From: an uncultured Methylococcaceae bacterium
Lineage (GTDB): Bacteria; Pseudomonadota; Gammaproteobacteria; Methylococcales; Methylomonadaceae
Direction of reading: 5' to 3'
Length of the DNA stretch: 64,000 nucleotides
Assembly (NCBI GenBank): GCA_903839855.1
Contig: CAIMEB010000057.1
Location: forward strand, 20,525 to 84,524
Positions 27,873 to 36,172 of this stretch are shown here, piece after piece. The translations under genes and the position numbers were made by a program. Within the stretch, counting starts at the first letter, position 1. Each line of letters starts with the position of its first letter. Below the pieces are notes generated by a model, which worked only from the letters and a program-made list of their open reading frames with translations, ran no database searches and was not told the DNA's origin.

Positions 27873-28595
27873 ATGAGTATTACGTATTTACCGATGGCAA
27901 CTGCCAACAAAAATCAACCTTCCCTACTAAAAGCAACTATCCTTTTGGTGTTGATGCTATTGGCTGCGGGTGCAGCCGTTTTTTTAAGGCCGACACAAAG
28001 AATATCAGCCCAGCATCCGCAATTTAATCTGGAAACTATGATTCCGAAGCAGTTTGGTGTGTGGCGGCTTGATGACCGTTTTACGCTAATACAAGTCACT
28101 CATGATAGGCAGGCAATACTCGATCAGATATATAACCAGACTGTATCAAGAACTTATTTCGATGATCAAGGCCATCGAATTATGCTATCAATTGCTTATG
28201 GTGGTGATCAAGGCGACACTATGCGAGTTCACAAGCCCGAAGCTTGTTATTTTGACCAAGGTTATCAGGTTCAGAATGTAACAACTAATAAACTGAATAC
28301 CGATTATGGATCTATAGTTACAAAGCGCATGTTGACCACAAATGGACTGCGGGTAGAGCCTGTGACATACTGGATTAAAATAGGTGATACAATTACCGTA
28401 CATGATCTTAAATGGAAACTGAGTCAGATAAGGTATGGTCTTATGGGACAAATACCCGACGGCCTGATTTTTAGGGTATCTAGCATAAGCGATGAATCTA
28501 TTGGCTATATACTACAGGAAAAATTTATTAGAGACTTATTGGCGGCGATCTCTTCTGAAGACAGAGCTCATTTAATCGGAAAGGATTTACAATAA
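27873..28595 (+). CDS. epsI: Exosortase-associated protein EpsI
   Basis: 240 residues, one N-terminal membrane helix (about 20-40), then the EpsI domain: MIPKQFGVWRLDD, VSRTYFDDQGHRIMLSIAYGGDQGDTMRVHKPEACYFDQGYQV and VEPVTYWIKIGD. The conserved HxPExCYxxxGY block reads HKPEACYFDQGY. EpsI accompanies exosortases and is thought to support protein sorting or exopolysaccharide export. Ten bp from the exosortase and three bp from epsD. Confidence 0.92.
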   Translation: MSITYLPMATANKNQPSLLKATILLVLMLLAAGAAVFLRPTQRISAQHPQFNLETMIPKQFGVWRLDDRFTLIQVTHDRQAILDQIYNQTVSRTYFDDQGHRIMLSIAYGGDQGDTMRVHKPEACYFDQGYQVQNVTTNKLNTDYGSIVTKRMLTTNGLRVEPVTYWIKIGDTITVHDLKWKLSQIRYGLMGQIPDGLIFRVSSISDESIGYILQEKFIRDLLAAISSEDRAHLIGKDLQ

Positions 28596-28598
28596 CGT

Positions 28599-29495
28599 AT
28601 GCTTACCCAACACACTGAAAAACTGATTGCAACAGTATTGATTATCTCTATTTTAGAGGCCTGCTCTGGTGAAAACAAAGCTAATGCACCAGGGCAGATC
28701 GCAGCAGTAGTCAATGGCGAGGAAATATCAATCTATCAATTAGAAGACACTTTGCATCAAGCAGGTTTAATAAGTGATGAGAAAGGCAAACAGGCTATCC
28801 CTCAATTGTTAACACGCCTGATTGATCAGTCACTCATCATGCAACAAGCTAAGGCAGATAAATTGGAGCGTGAACCCAATGTTATGACGGCAATGGAAAA
28901 TGCCAAAAAGCAGATACTAACTGAGGCATGGCTACAACGGAAAATGCAAAGTGTCAAAAAACCCAGTGCCCAAGAGATTGAGGATTTTTATAATACTCAC
29001 CCTGAGTTGTTTGAGAAACGTAAAATCTTTCAGTTGAAAGAGTTTTTTATTGAGAGTTCGGCAGCAAGCTCGTTAAAAATAGATCAACTTATTGGAAACA
29101 CTGTAGATATAAGCACGCTAGAGCAAAATCTGGAAACTCATAAAATTCCTTTTAATGTCAATATGGCAACTATTACGGCTGAACAATTACCTATGGAGCG
29201 TTTGCCGCTGCTTTCTACACTACCTAACGGTCATTTTATTAAAGTACCCAGTGAAAATGGTGTGCTGATTCAGGGGGTATTGTCTGCAAAAGAGAGTCCG
29301 ATAGAGAAAACAAAAGCAGCTTCATTTATAGAAGCCGCTTTATATAATCAAGCACGCAAGAAAGATACTTACGCAGCCATTAAGCAATTGCACGATACTG
29401 CAAAAATAGAATACCTAGGGGAATTTGCAAAATTATTCCAGACAGAAGGGAAAGAAAAACAGGAAACTCAAGCACCCCAGATCAAGCAACCTTAA
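28599..29495 (+). CDS. epsD: EpsD-family peptidyl-prolyl isomerase lipoprotein
   Basis: 298 residues. Lipoprotein signal with Cys22 (ILEACSG), then a SurA-type N-terminal helical domain (AAVVNGEEISIYQLEDTL, LLTRLIDQSLIMQQAKADKL) and a degenerate parvulin-like region (about 135-235). Members of the EpsD family sit in exosortase/EPS loci and are taken to fold exported proteins or support EPS export. The isomerase core is weakly conserved, so it may act only as a chaperone. Confidence 0.88.
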   Translation: MLTQHTEKLIATVLIISILEACSGENKANAPGQIAAVVNGEEISIYQLEDTLHQAGLISDEKGKQAIPQLLTRLIDQSLIMQQAKADKLEREPNVMTAMENAKKQILTEAWLQRKMQSVKKPSAQEIEDFYNTHPELFEKRKIFQLKEFFIESSAASSLKIDQLIGNTVDISTLEQNLETHKIPFNVNMATITAEQLPMERLPLLSTLPNGHFIKVPSENGVLIQGVLSAKESPIEKTKAASFIEAALYNQARKKDTYAAIKQLHDTAKIEYLGEFAKLFQTEGKEKQETQAPQIKQP

Positions 29496-29585
29496 TGCTG
29501 TTTGGTTTACTGTTGCCTTAGAACATCTTTAAGCCGTATTAAGGATAATGTCGATATGATTTTTTGTGTAATGGTTTGATATAAG

Positions 29586-30248
29586 ATGAACGAAGAACAA
29601 GAGTTCGATTATGAGTATGAATATGATGATAAGGGTGAAATAGTTTATTACGCTGTTCGGCCTAATAAGACTCAACTAAAAAAAGATTTGGCGGTGCTGT
29701 TCGACTTAAGCGAAGAAATGTCTAATTTATCTGCTCCTCAGGTTAAAAGTCTTGAATTGCCTGAAAATATCCATAAAGCAGTAATGGAAGTCTCTGGAAT
29801 GCCGCATAAAGGGGCAAGAAAAAGACTTTTAAAATACATTACCGGGCAGCTTAATAAAATTGATGTTGAGCCTATTTTAGAAAAACTGGCCCGGATGAAG
29901 AATAAAAGTGTGCATTCGGTAAGAGAGCATCATATTGTCGAGCGTTGGCGAGATAGGCTTATTAAGGGTGGAAATGAGGCTTTAACGGCGTTTCTAAACG
30001 AGAATCCTGATGCTGATAGGCAGCAATTAAGACAGTTATTACGCAATATTCAAAAAGAAGCAGAGACCTCTAAACCACCTAAGTCGTTTAGGTTACTGTA
30101 TCGTTATTTAAAAGGCGTGTTCAATTTTGACGAGGATGTCGACTATGACACTATGATCGTGCATAACGAGTCAGAAGAAATAGAAGACGAACTTGGAGAG
30201 GATATTGATTACGACGACGAGTATGAAAACGAAGATGATGAGGATTAG
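29586..30248 (+). CDS. yjgA: Ribosome-associated protein YjgA (DarP, DUF615)
   Basis: 50S-subunit assembly-associated protein. The core (about residues 28-180) matches the family: RPNKTQLKKDL, KGARKRLLKYITGQLNKID, EHHIVERWRDRLI and SFRLLYRYLK. At 220 residues it exceeds the about 180 of E. coli by two acidic extensions, a 20-residue Asp/Glu/Tyr-rich start and a roughly 35-residue acidic C-terminus ending YENEDDED. Monocistronic. Confidence 0.92.
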   Translation: MNEEQEFDYEYEYDDKGEIVYYAVRPNKTQLKKDLAVLFDLSEEMSNLSAPQVKSLELPENIHKAVMEVSGMPHKGARKRLLKYITGQLNKIDVEPILEKLARMKNKSVHSVREHHIVERWRDRLIKGGNEALTAFLNENPDADRQQLRQLLRNIQKEAETSKPPKSFRLLYRYLKGVFNFDEDVDYDTMIVHNESEEIEDELGEDIDYDDEYENEDDED

Positions 30249-30257
30249 TTTGGTATA

Positions 30258-30285
30258 ACCAGGGCAATATTTTTAATGCCCTGGT
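30258..30285. terminator. Hairpin between convergent genes
   Basis: ACCAGGGCA and TGCCCTGGT form a perfect 9-bp stem with a 10-nt A/T loop between yjgA (plus) and the DUF4389 gene (minus). Tails are not clearly T-rich on either side, so it is a probable shared end rather than a textbook terminator. Confidence 0.5.
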
Positions 30286-30294
30286 CAAATAAAC

Positions 30295-30594
30295 TTAATC
30301 TTTGGGAAGTTGAAGCTCTGCGGTAAGATTCCAGTCAGAAAAAGGAAATGGCAGAGTTTCAGTATTAAATGTTAAGAACAGCAGTATATGATATGTGTAA
30401 GTAGAGAGGCTACGACCAAAGTTTAGTATATTTGGATTCGTTTTACCCGTAAGTAATGTTGATCCTACTTGTAATAAAATGACCGCCCAAATCATCAGTC
30501 TTACCAAAGAGCCAATTGCGGCAAAGACCAACATAAAGAAAATGCGCTTCCAGGTACTTAGCTGGGTTAGATTGTAATTTAATTGCTCATCCAT
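30295..30594 (-). CDS. DUF4389 membrane protein
   Basis: 99 residues with two hydrophobic segments at about 17-45 and a C-terminal FGRSLSTYTYHILLFLTFNTETLPFPFSDW, the DUF4389 pattern. Eight bp after the DUF2333 gene and probably co-transcribed with it. Function unknown. Confidence 0.85.
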   Translation of the reverse strand: MDEQLNYNLTQLSTWKRIFFMLVFAAIGSLVRLMIWAVILLQVGSTLLTGKTNPNILNFGRSLSTYTYHILLFLTFNTETLPFPFSDWNLTAELQLPKD

Positions 30595-30602
30595 TTATTC
30601 GA

Positions 30603-31700
30603 TTAACCTCTGTTCATAATATCGCGTAAATCAAGGGCGGCTGCATTCGCTCTTGATATGTAATTAGCCATGGTTAAGGAATAGTTAGCAAATAGGCCGT
30701 AACCGCTGCCGTCTAATATCATCGGGCTTAATATGGGTGTTAAGGCATTTTCCATCGCCTTGATCATAATGTCGACAGTACGCATCGCTCGTTTATCTAA
30801 CAAAATATCAGCAAAATCATGTTTGATGGCCCGAAGGATGTGCAACAAGGCCCAACTTGCGCCACGTGCCTCATAAAAAATGTCGTCTATCTCTAGCCAT
30901 GATACTTTAGTTACCGGTGTGCCTTTCTCATCAGCCGCCTGTTTTTCAATGACAGTTAAGCCGGGGCCGTAGTTACCACCTGCACTATTTGCAGTTAAAC
31001 GAGTAGATAATCCACCTAATCGCTTGATAACAACTTCGGTGTATTGCCAAAGATTATCGGCTCTAGAATAAAATTGAGCCTTTTTTATCGGGCCGCCATA
31101 TTTTTGTAAGCGTGACATGTATTTATGGAGCGCTTCAATTCCTTTTTGATACTCTGCTTCTGTTGAAGGTAAAGCCCACGAATTATGTTCGTAGTAGAAG
31201 TAAGGCTCTGCTATCGCCAGATCAGGATCTTCAGCGGATTGTGACTGGTCTCTAGCAAAGTGGTTTCTTAATGCGGTTGTCGCATCACGTAACATCACCA
31301 GGGCACCATATTCCCAGTTGGAAATGTTGTCGAGTAAGACGCCAGGAGGGGCTACATCGTTAGTAATATAACCACCGCTTTTATGTAATAGCACTTCAGC
31401 TATATGCGCTAAGGTATTGGTATAAGTATAACCAATAGGCATTTCTGAAACTTCCATTTCTGCTTCTGCCTTATTGGCTAAGGGTTCGCCATGCGCCTCT
31501 TCTTGTCCATGTTGACCGCCCTCTTGTTTTGATTCCTCAACTCTCTTCCGTGCTTCATCCTGTATATTGAATTGACCAGGCTCACTTCCCCACCAAGCGC
31601 CCAATATAAGGAGTATGACTACAATCACTAGGCTAAGAACACCAAAGCCCCAGAGTATTCCTTTAGATTTTATGTCATCTAGTGTGTCGTTTGCTGCCAT
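30603..31700 (-). CDS. DUF2333 family membrane-anchored protein
   Basis: About 365 residues from ATG 31700 (AGGA eight bases upstream); the track's start at 31742 adds 14 residues not typical of the family. One N-terminal membrane helix (KGILWGFGVLSLVIVVILLILGAWWG), a Glu/Gly-rich linker, then a mostly helical periplasmic domain with WEYGALVMLRDATTALRNHFARDQSQS and YFYYEHNSWALPSTEAEY. Conserved in proteobacteria, no known function. Confidence 0.85.
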   Translation of the reverse strand: MAANDTLDDIKSKGILWGFGVLSLVIVVILLILGAWWGSEPGQFNIQDEARKRVEESKQEGGQHGQEEAHGEPLANKAEAEMEVSEMPIGYTYTNTLAHIAEVLLHKSGGYITNDVAPPGVLLDNISNWEYGALVMLRDATTALRNHFARDQSQSAEDPDLAIAEPYFYYEHNSWALPSTEAEYQKGIEALHKYMSRLQKYGGPIKKAQFYSRADNLWQYTEVVIKRLGGLSTRLTANSAGGNYGPGLTVIEKQAADEKGTPVTKVSWLEIDDIFYEARGASWALLHILRAIKHDFADILLDKRAMRTVDIMIKAMENALTPILSPMILDGSGYGLFANYSLTMANYISRANAAALDLRDIMNRG

Positions 31701-31811
31701 TTCGGATATCCTGTTAGGAGGGTGTGTTTTCTTATAAAACAAATTGTTTTTGTATTGAAAATATCTGCAATATTAGCAGGTTTTTGGATTTATTGCTTAT
31801 GTAGCAGGCCG

Positions 31812-32720
31812 CTATTCTGATTTTTTTTTAGCTCTTGGATGGGACTTATCGTAAATATCGGCCAAATGCTGGAAGTCTAAATGGGTATATATTTGTGTCG
31901 TGCTAATGTTACTATGTCCCAGTAACTCTTGCACCGCCCTTAGGTCCTGACTGGATTCTAATAAATGGCTGGCAAAAGAATGTCTTAGCATATGGGGATG
32001 GATATGAATATTAATGCCTTTCTTTTTGCACCATTGAGACAGTCTTAATTCTATACTACGTTGTCCGAGCCGTTTACCTTTTGAGGAAGTAAATAACGCC
32101 GACTCCGAAGCCAATTCATTTTTTAACCTCAGTGCTAACCAATTATTCAAGGCAATAATGGCCTTGCTGCCAATAGGCAGTATCCTTGATTTTCCACCTT
32201 TACCTGAACGAATTATCAATGAATTATCTGCCAAATCGATGTCATTGAGATTAAGTGCAGTCAATTCACTCAGTCGCAAACCTGATGAATAGAATAATTC
32301 AAACATAGCCAGGTCACGGATTTCTATTGCTGAGTTACAGCCTGCCTCTAACAAACCGTTAATCTGATCAACATCCATAGTCTTAGGTAGTTTTCTAGCT
32401 TGTTTAGGTGCTTTTATAGCTTGAGTCGGGTTAATGCTCGCAAGATTTTTCTTTAATAGAAAATCAAAGAAACTTCGAATGGCTGATAGCTCTCTTTGTA
32501 AGCTGGCACCGCTAAGACCTTTACGATGGCGAAGTCCGATGTGTGAACGGATATCAGTCTGAGTTAGATGAGTCCAACAGGTAATTTCGTTAGTGATGCA
32601 ATAGCCTTTTAAATGATTAAGGTCGCGTGTATAACTTTTTATAGTATGTTCAGACGCCCTTTTTTCTACCGTTAATTGCACCAAAAAATCATCAAGAAAT
32701 TGTATTGCCTCAATGTTCAT
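31812..32720 (-). CDS. xerC: Site-specific tyrosine recombinase XerC
   Basis: Resolves chromosome dimers at dif together with XerD. 302 residues: N-terminal SAM-like domain (LVQLTVEKRASEHTIKSYTRDL), catalytic domain with Arg in SSGLRLSEL, HPHMLRHSFASHLL (His-x-x-Arg), LGHSNISTTQIYTHLD (His and the nucleophilic Tyr). Gene order lysA-dapF-xerC supports XerC rather than XerD; the DUF484 gene often found between dapF and xerC is absent here. Confidence 0.94.
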   Translation of the reverse strand: MNIEAIQFLDDFLVQLTVEKRASEHTIKSYTRDLNHLKGYCITNEITCWTHLTQTDIRSHIGLRHRKGLSGASLQRELSAIRSFFDFLLKKNLASINPTQAIKAPKQARKLPKTMDVDQINGLLEAGCNSAIEIRDLAMFELFYSSGLRLSELTALNLNDIDLADNSLIIRSGKGGKSRILPIGSKAIIALNNWLALRLKNELASESALFTSSKGKRLGQRSIELRLSQWCKKKGINIHIHPHMLRHSFASHLLESSQDLRAVQELLGHSNISTTQIYTHLDFQHLADIYDKSHPRAKKKSE

Positions 32721-32783
32721 TACAACTTAACCACTTAACCACTTAACCCATGGTAGAAACGAACCAGGTTCTAATGACCTCGC

Positions 32784-33632
32784 TCATAAATTAATACTTC
32801 CCTCAAAAACCGATGTTGCAGGCCCAGTCATTAATACGGGATATCCACGACCTGACCATTGAATTTTTAGATGCCCGCCCGGTAATTCAACATCGACTTC
32901 GTGATCAAGTAAATTTTGCTCTATACCAATCACAACCGCAGCACAAGCCCCGCTACCACAAGCTAGTGTTTCAGCGGCTCCACGTTCATAAACGCGGAGT
33001 TTAATAGCTGATCTATTAATAACTTGCATGAAGCCAATGTTGGCGCGTTCAGGGAAAATAGCATGGGATTCCAAATGCTTACCCCAGTCCACAACTGGCG
33101 CTGTTTCAATGGTTTCAACGCGAATAACAGCATGGGGATTACCCATAGAAACAGCACCAAACGCAGTGCTCGTGTTATCAAAAGTGACGTTATAGTTAAG
33201 TTGTTCACGTTCGGACAACAGAGGGATTTCAGTAGGTGAGTGTTTAGGAATTCCCATATTAACGGTTATCAGACCTTCAGCGTCAAAATAGAGTATTAAT
33301 TGTCCAGAGTGCGTATCAACAGATATTTTATCTTTATTTGATAGTTTCTTGTCCCTGACAAAACGGGCAAAGCAGCGTGCACCATTGCCACATTGCCCCA
33401 CTTCGCTGCCGTCTCCATTAAATATACGATATTTAAAATCGGCATTGTCACTGGCCGGATCTTCAACCAGCAATAATTGATCAAAACCAATCCCGAAGTG
33501 ACGATCAGACAATAATTGAATTTTTTCAGGCGACAACTCTATATGCTGATTAATTGCATCGATGACGACAAAATCATTGCCCAAACCGTGCATTTTAGTG
33601 AAATTGATCATGATGTCGTTATTATTTTGCAT
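32784..33632 (-). CDS. dapF: Diaminopimelate epimerase DapF
   Basis: Interconverts LL- and meso-diaminopimelate for lysine and peptidoglycan. 282 residues (275 if the start is the eighth codon, ATG 33611, where the family N-terminus MINFTKMHGLGNDF begins; neither start has a strong ribosome site). Active cysteines in QCGNGARCFARF and AETLACGSGACAAVV. Forty bp behind lysA, so the two last lysine steps are together. Confidence 0.96.
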   Translation of the reverse strand: MQNNNDIMINFTKMHGLGNDFVVIDAINQHIELSPEKIQLLSDRHFGIGFDQLLLVEDPASDNADFKYRIFNGDGSEVGQCGNGARCFARFVRDKKLSNKDKISVDTHSGQLILYFDAEGLITVNMGIPKHSPTEIPLLSEREQLNYNVTFDNTSTAFGAVSMGNPHAVIRVETIETAPVVDWGKHLESHAIFPERANIGFMQVINRSAIKLRVYERGAAETLACGSGACAAVVIGIEQNLLDHEVDVELPGGHLKIQWSGRGYPVLMTGPATSVFEGSINL

Positions 33633-33671
33633 TCTCTTTTAATGCACTAAGTATATACAAATTGATTGTGT

Positions 33672-34919
33672 TTACGGTAACAAATGTTCATTTTCCCAGA
33701 GTTGCGGAATACGTTCTCTTTCTCTAATTAAATGCACCTGATCACCATCAACCATCAATTCGGCAACACGGGGTCTGGAGTTATAATTTGAACTCATCGA
33801 AAAGCCATAAGCACCTGATGAACGAATGGCTAAATAATCCCCTTGAGACAATTTAAGATGACGATCTTTACCCAAGAAGTCACCCGTTTCACAAACAGGG
33901 CCAACGATATCCCAGTTTTGTTCTGTAGCCTTGATTTGTAATTTAACAGGTATAATTTCTTGCCAGGCACTGTAGAGGGAAGGGCGTACCAAATCATTCA
34001 TTGCGGCATCGACGATTGCGAAGTTTTTATGGTCTGTAGGCTTAAGGTATTCAACTCGCGTAACTAATAGACCTGCATTGCCTACGATAGCCCGCCCGGG
34101 TTCTAATAAAACCTCAAAATCAGTATCACCCAAGCGCTCTAAAACGGCCTTGATATAGTCAAACGGTTCGGGTGGTTGCTCATCTTTATAACGAATGCCT
34201 AACCCACCACCTAAATCCAGATGATGCAAAGTAATACCATTATCTTTTAATACCGAGACAAGATTAAGAATTTTATCAAGCGCATCTAGAAAAGGCCTTG
34301 TTTCTGTCAGTTGTGAGCCAATATGACAGTCAATCCCAATCACCTTGATATGTGGCATCTTTGCAGCACGGAGATATTCGGTTAATGCCTGATTAATGTC
34401 GATACCGAATTTATTTTCTTTTAAGCCTGTAGAAATATAGGGATGTGTTTTAGCATCCACATCAGGATTGACTCGAAATGAAACAGGCGCAACAACGCCT
34501 AATTGTCCGGCCAGTTGATTAATTCGATCCAGTTCACTGCTGACTTCAATATTAAAGCAGCGTATGCCAATTTTTAAAGCGGCTAGAATTTCATCTTCTC
34601 GTTTACCGATCCCAGAGAATACGATCTTTTTTGCATCACCTCCGGCAGCGATAACGCGTTCCATTTCTCCTAGAGAAACAATATCAAACCCAGAACCCAA
34701 ACGCGCCAGTAAATTAAGTAACGCAATATTTGAGTTTGCTTTTACCGCATAACAAATCAAATGAGAATGATCGCCAAATGCTTGATCAAAAGCCTTCCAG
34801 TGCCTTTCTAAAGTGGTTCTTGAATAAATGTAACAAGGGCTGCCGTATTGTTGAATGATGTCCTTGACCGCAATATCTTCAGCAAAGAGGTCATTATCTC
34901 GGTAATTAAAATAATCCAT
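33672..34919 (-). CDS. lysA: Diaminopimelate decarboxylase LysA
   Basis: PLP enzyme for the last lysine step. 415 residues: the PLP lysine in CYAVKANSN (about 58-66), HIGSQLTE, LDLGGGLGI, EPGRAIVGNAG and GPVCETGDFLGKDR with the catalytic Cys. Starts 15 bp after the tiny lptM gene, the standard order in gammaproteobacteria. Confidence 0.96.
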   Translation of the reverse strand: MDYFNYRDNDLFAEDIAVKDIIQQYGSPCYIYSRTTLERHWKAFDQAFGDHSHLICYAVKANSNIALLNLLARLGSGFDIVSLGEMERVIAAGGDAKKIVFSGIGKREDEILAALKIGIRCFNIEVSSELDRINQLAGQLGVVAPVSFRVNPDVDAKTHPYISTGLKENKFGIDINQALTEYLRAAKMPHIKVIGIDCHIGSQLTETRPFLDALDKILNLVSVLKDNGITLHHLDLGGGLGIRYKDEQPPEPFDYIKAVLERLGDTDFEVLLEPGRAIVGNAGLLVTRVEYLKPTDHKNFAIVDAAMNDLVRPSLYSAWQEIIPVKLQIKATEQNWDIVGPVCETGDFLGKDRHLKLSQGDYLAIRSSGAYGFSMSSNYNSRPRVAELMVDGDQVHLIRERERIPQLWENEHLLP

Positions 34920-34934
34920 GTTTATTATTTATTG

Positions 34935-35078
34935 TTATTGGTTTTTTTGATCAGGTTTAGGGCTGTGTTCTACATTAACAGAGGGTATCTTATTTGGCAG
35001 ATAAAGTGATCCAGGTTGACCACACCCGATTAAAGCTGAACAGAGAACTAAAAACAAGAATAATTGACCTGGTTTCAT
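34935..35078 (-). CDS. lptM: LPS-assembly lipoprotein LptM (LppL/YifL)
   Basis: Too short for the ORF track. 47 residues starting MKPGQLFLFLVLCSALIGCGQPGSLYLP: signal peptide, lipobox LIGC with Cys19, then the family motif GQxGxLYLP. In E. coli LptM helps the LptDE complex mature by mimicking LPS binding. Position upstream of lysA-dapF is the conserved one. The Shine-Dalgarno sequence is poor. The frataxin gene often found divergently upstream is not here. Confidence 0.88.
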   Translation of the reverse strand: MKPGQLFLFLVLCSALIGCGQPGSLYLPNKIPSVNVEHSPKPDQKNQ

Positions 35079-35177
35079 AAGGTATTATCGTAAATCACTG
35101 TGGATTATTCCGTGTAAAAATGACAGGCATGATAACCCTAAGGTGCCTAATTTAGAAAATAATGATTGGAGACTGCT

Positions 35178-35621
35178 CTACTGATCTTGCAGTCTAACTG
35201 CCAGCACATCACAGCGAGCATGATGCAGGACGCTATTCGCAGTTGAACCCAGCAACAAAGCCAGGCCATGTCGACCATGTGAACCAATAACGATTAAATC
35301 AACCGCATTTTCTTCTGCAACTCTAACAATTTCATAACTTACGCTGCCTATTTCTATCCACGTCCGCTCACTGGGGATTTTTAATCTTTGGGCTATCTTC
35401 GCTATTCTTTCTTTAGCCTGAGCCACTAGCTCAGTGGTTAAATCCATATTAAATGGCATCTCGGTGCCATAACTGGAATCCACAACCGGCAAACTATCTA
35501 CTATATGAATAATACTTAATTTTGCCTGGTTTTGAGTCGCTAACAGTTGGGCTTTATTAACAATAACATCAACTTGCTCATAAAAGTCTACTGCCAATAA
35601 TATATGCTTATAATTTTCCAT
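35178..35621 (-). CDS. Universal stress protein UspA family
   Basis: 147 residues from ATG 35621 (AGGAG five bases upstream; the track's GTG two codons earlier overlaps that ribosome site). Single Usp domain: ILLAVDFYEQ at the start and the ATP-binding GSHGRHGLALLLGSTANSVLHHARCDVLAV at the end, so probably the nucleotide-binding type. General stress role only. Confidence 0.9.
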   Translation of the reverse strand: MENYKHILLAVDFYEQVDVIVNKAQLLATQNQAKLSIIHIVDSLPVVDSSYGTEMPFNMDLTTELVAQAKERIAKIAQRLKIPSERTWIEIGSVSYEIVRVAEENAVDLIVIGSHGRHGLALLLGSTANSVLHHARCDVLAVRLQDQ

Positions 35622-35629
35622 GCTCACTC

Positions 35630-36142
35630 CTAATTAACACTCACCACCTCATGAAATAAAAATCCCATTAGCTGATAAGAGCCGAATAAATATAAGAACG
35701 CCAAGCCTAAACAAAAACTTAACGCCTTATCCAAAGCCTTGCTAATAATATGACCCAGCACCGCCCAATGCCAAGCCATTAGTATAAATATAATCAACAA
35801 TACCGTTAAGCCACCCTGCTTTAACTCTAAGGTCGCCATGCCCGGTAAAGCCATAAAGCTAATCATTGCATCCGTACCCAATACAGCTGATAACGTTTGG
35901 TTAAAACGACTCAATCTTCGGTTCACCGATAATAACAATCCAACAAATCCGACTACTAATAACATATCAGTGATTAGTTGTAAAAACACAGCCAGACCAT
36001 CAAAATGAAAACTCAGCGTCAAGCCAGAAACACTGACATAAATAATCATCAAAAGCCTAGGTAACCACACTGAATAAGGTATATCCTGTGGGCCTTTTTT
36101 AAATAAACAAATCTCGAATAATAGCTTGATAATATCGTACAT
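35630..36142 (-). CDS. Conserved four-helix membrane protein of unknown function
   Basis: 170 residues with membrane helices at about 31-48, 50-68, 110-128 and 142-163; polar SVNRRLSRFNQTLSAVLGTDAMISF between the second and third. Not recognised beyond a conserved proteobacterial hypothetical that I associate with ABC-F genes. It begins 30 bp after the ABC-F stop and ends 8 bp before uspA, so the three form a likely operon. Confidence 0.75.
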   Translation of the reverse strand: MYDIIKLLFEICLFKKGPQDIPYSVWLPRLLMIIYVSVSGLTLSFHFDGLAVFLQLITDMLLVVGFVGLLLSVNRRLSRFNQTLSAVLGTDAMISFMALPGMATLELKQGGLTVLLIIFILMAWHWAVLGHIISKALDKALSFCLGLAFLYLFGSYQLMGFLFHEVVSVN

Positions 36143-36172
36143 AGCAGCTCCTCTTTTTAGCAGAGTAACATT

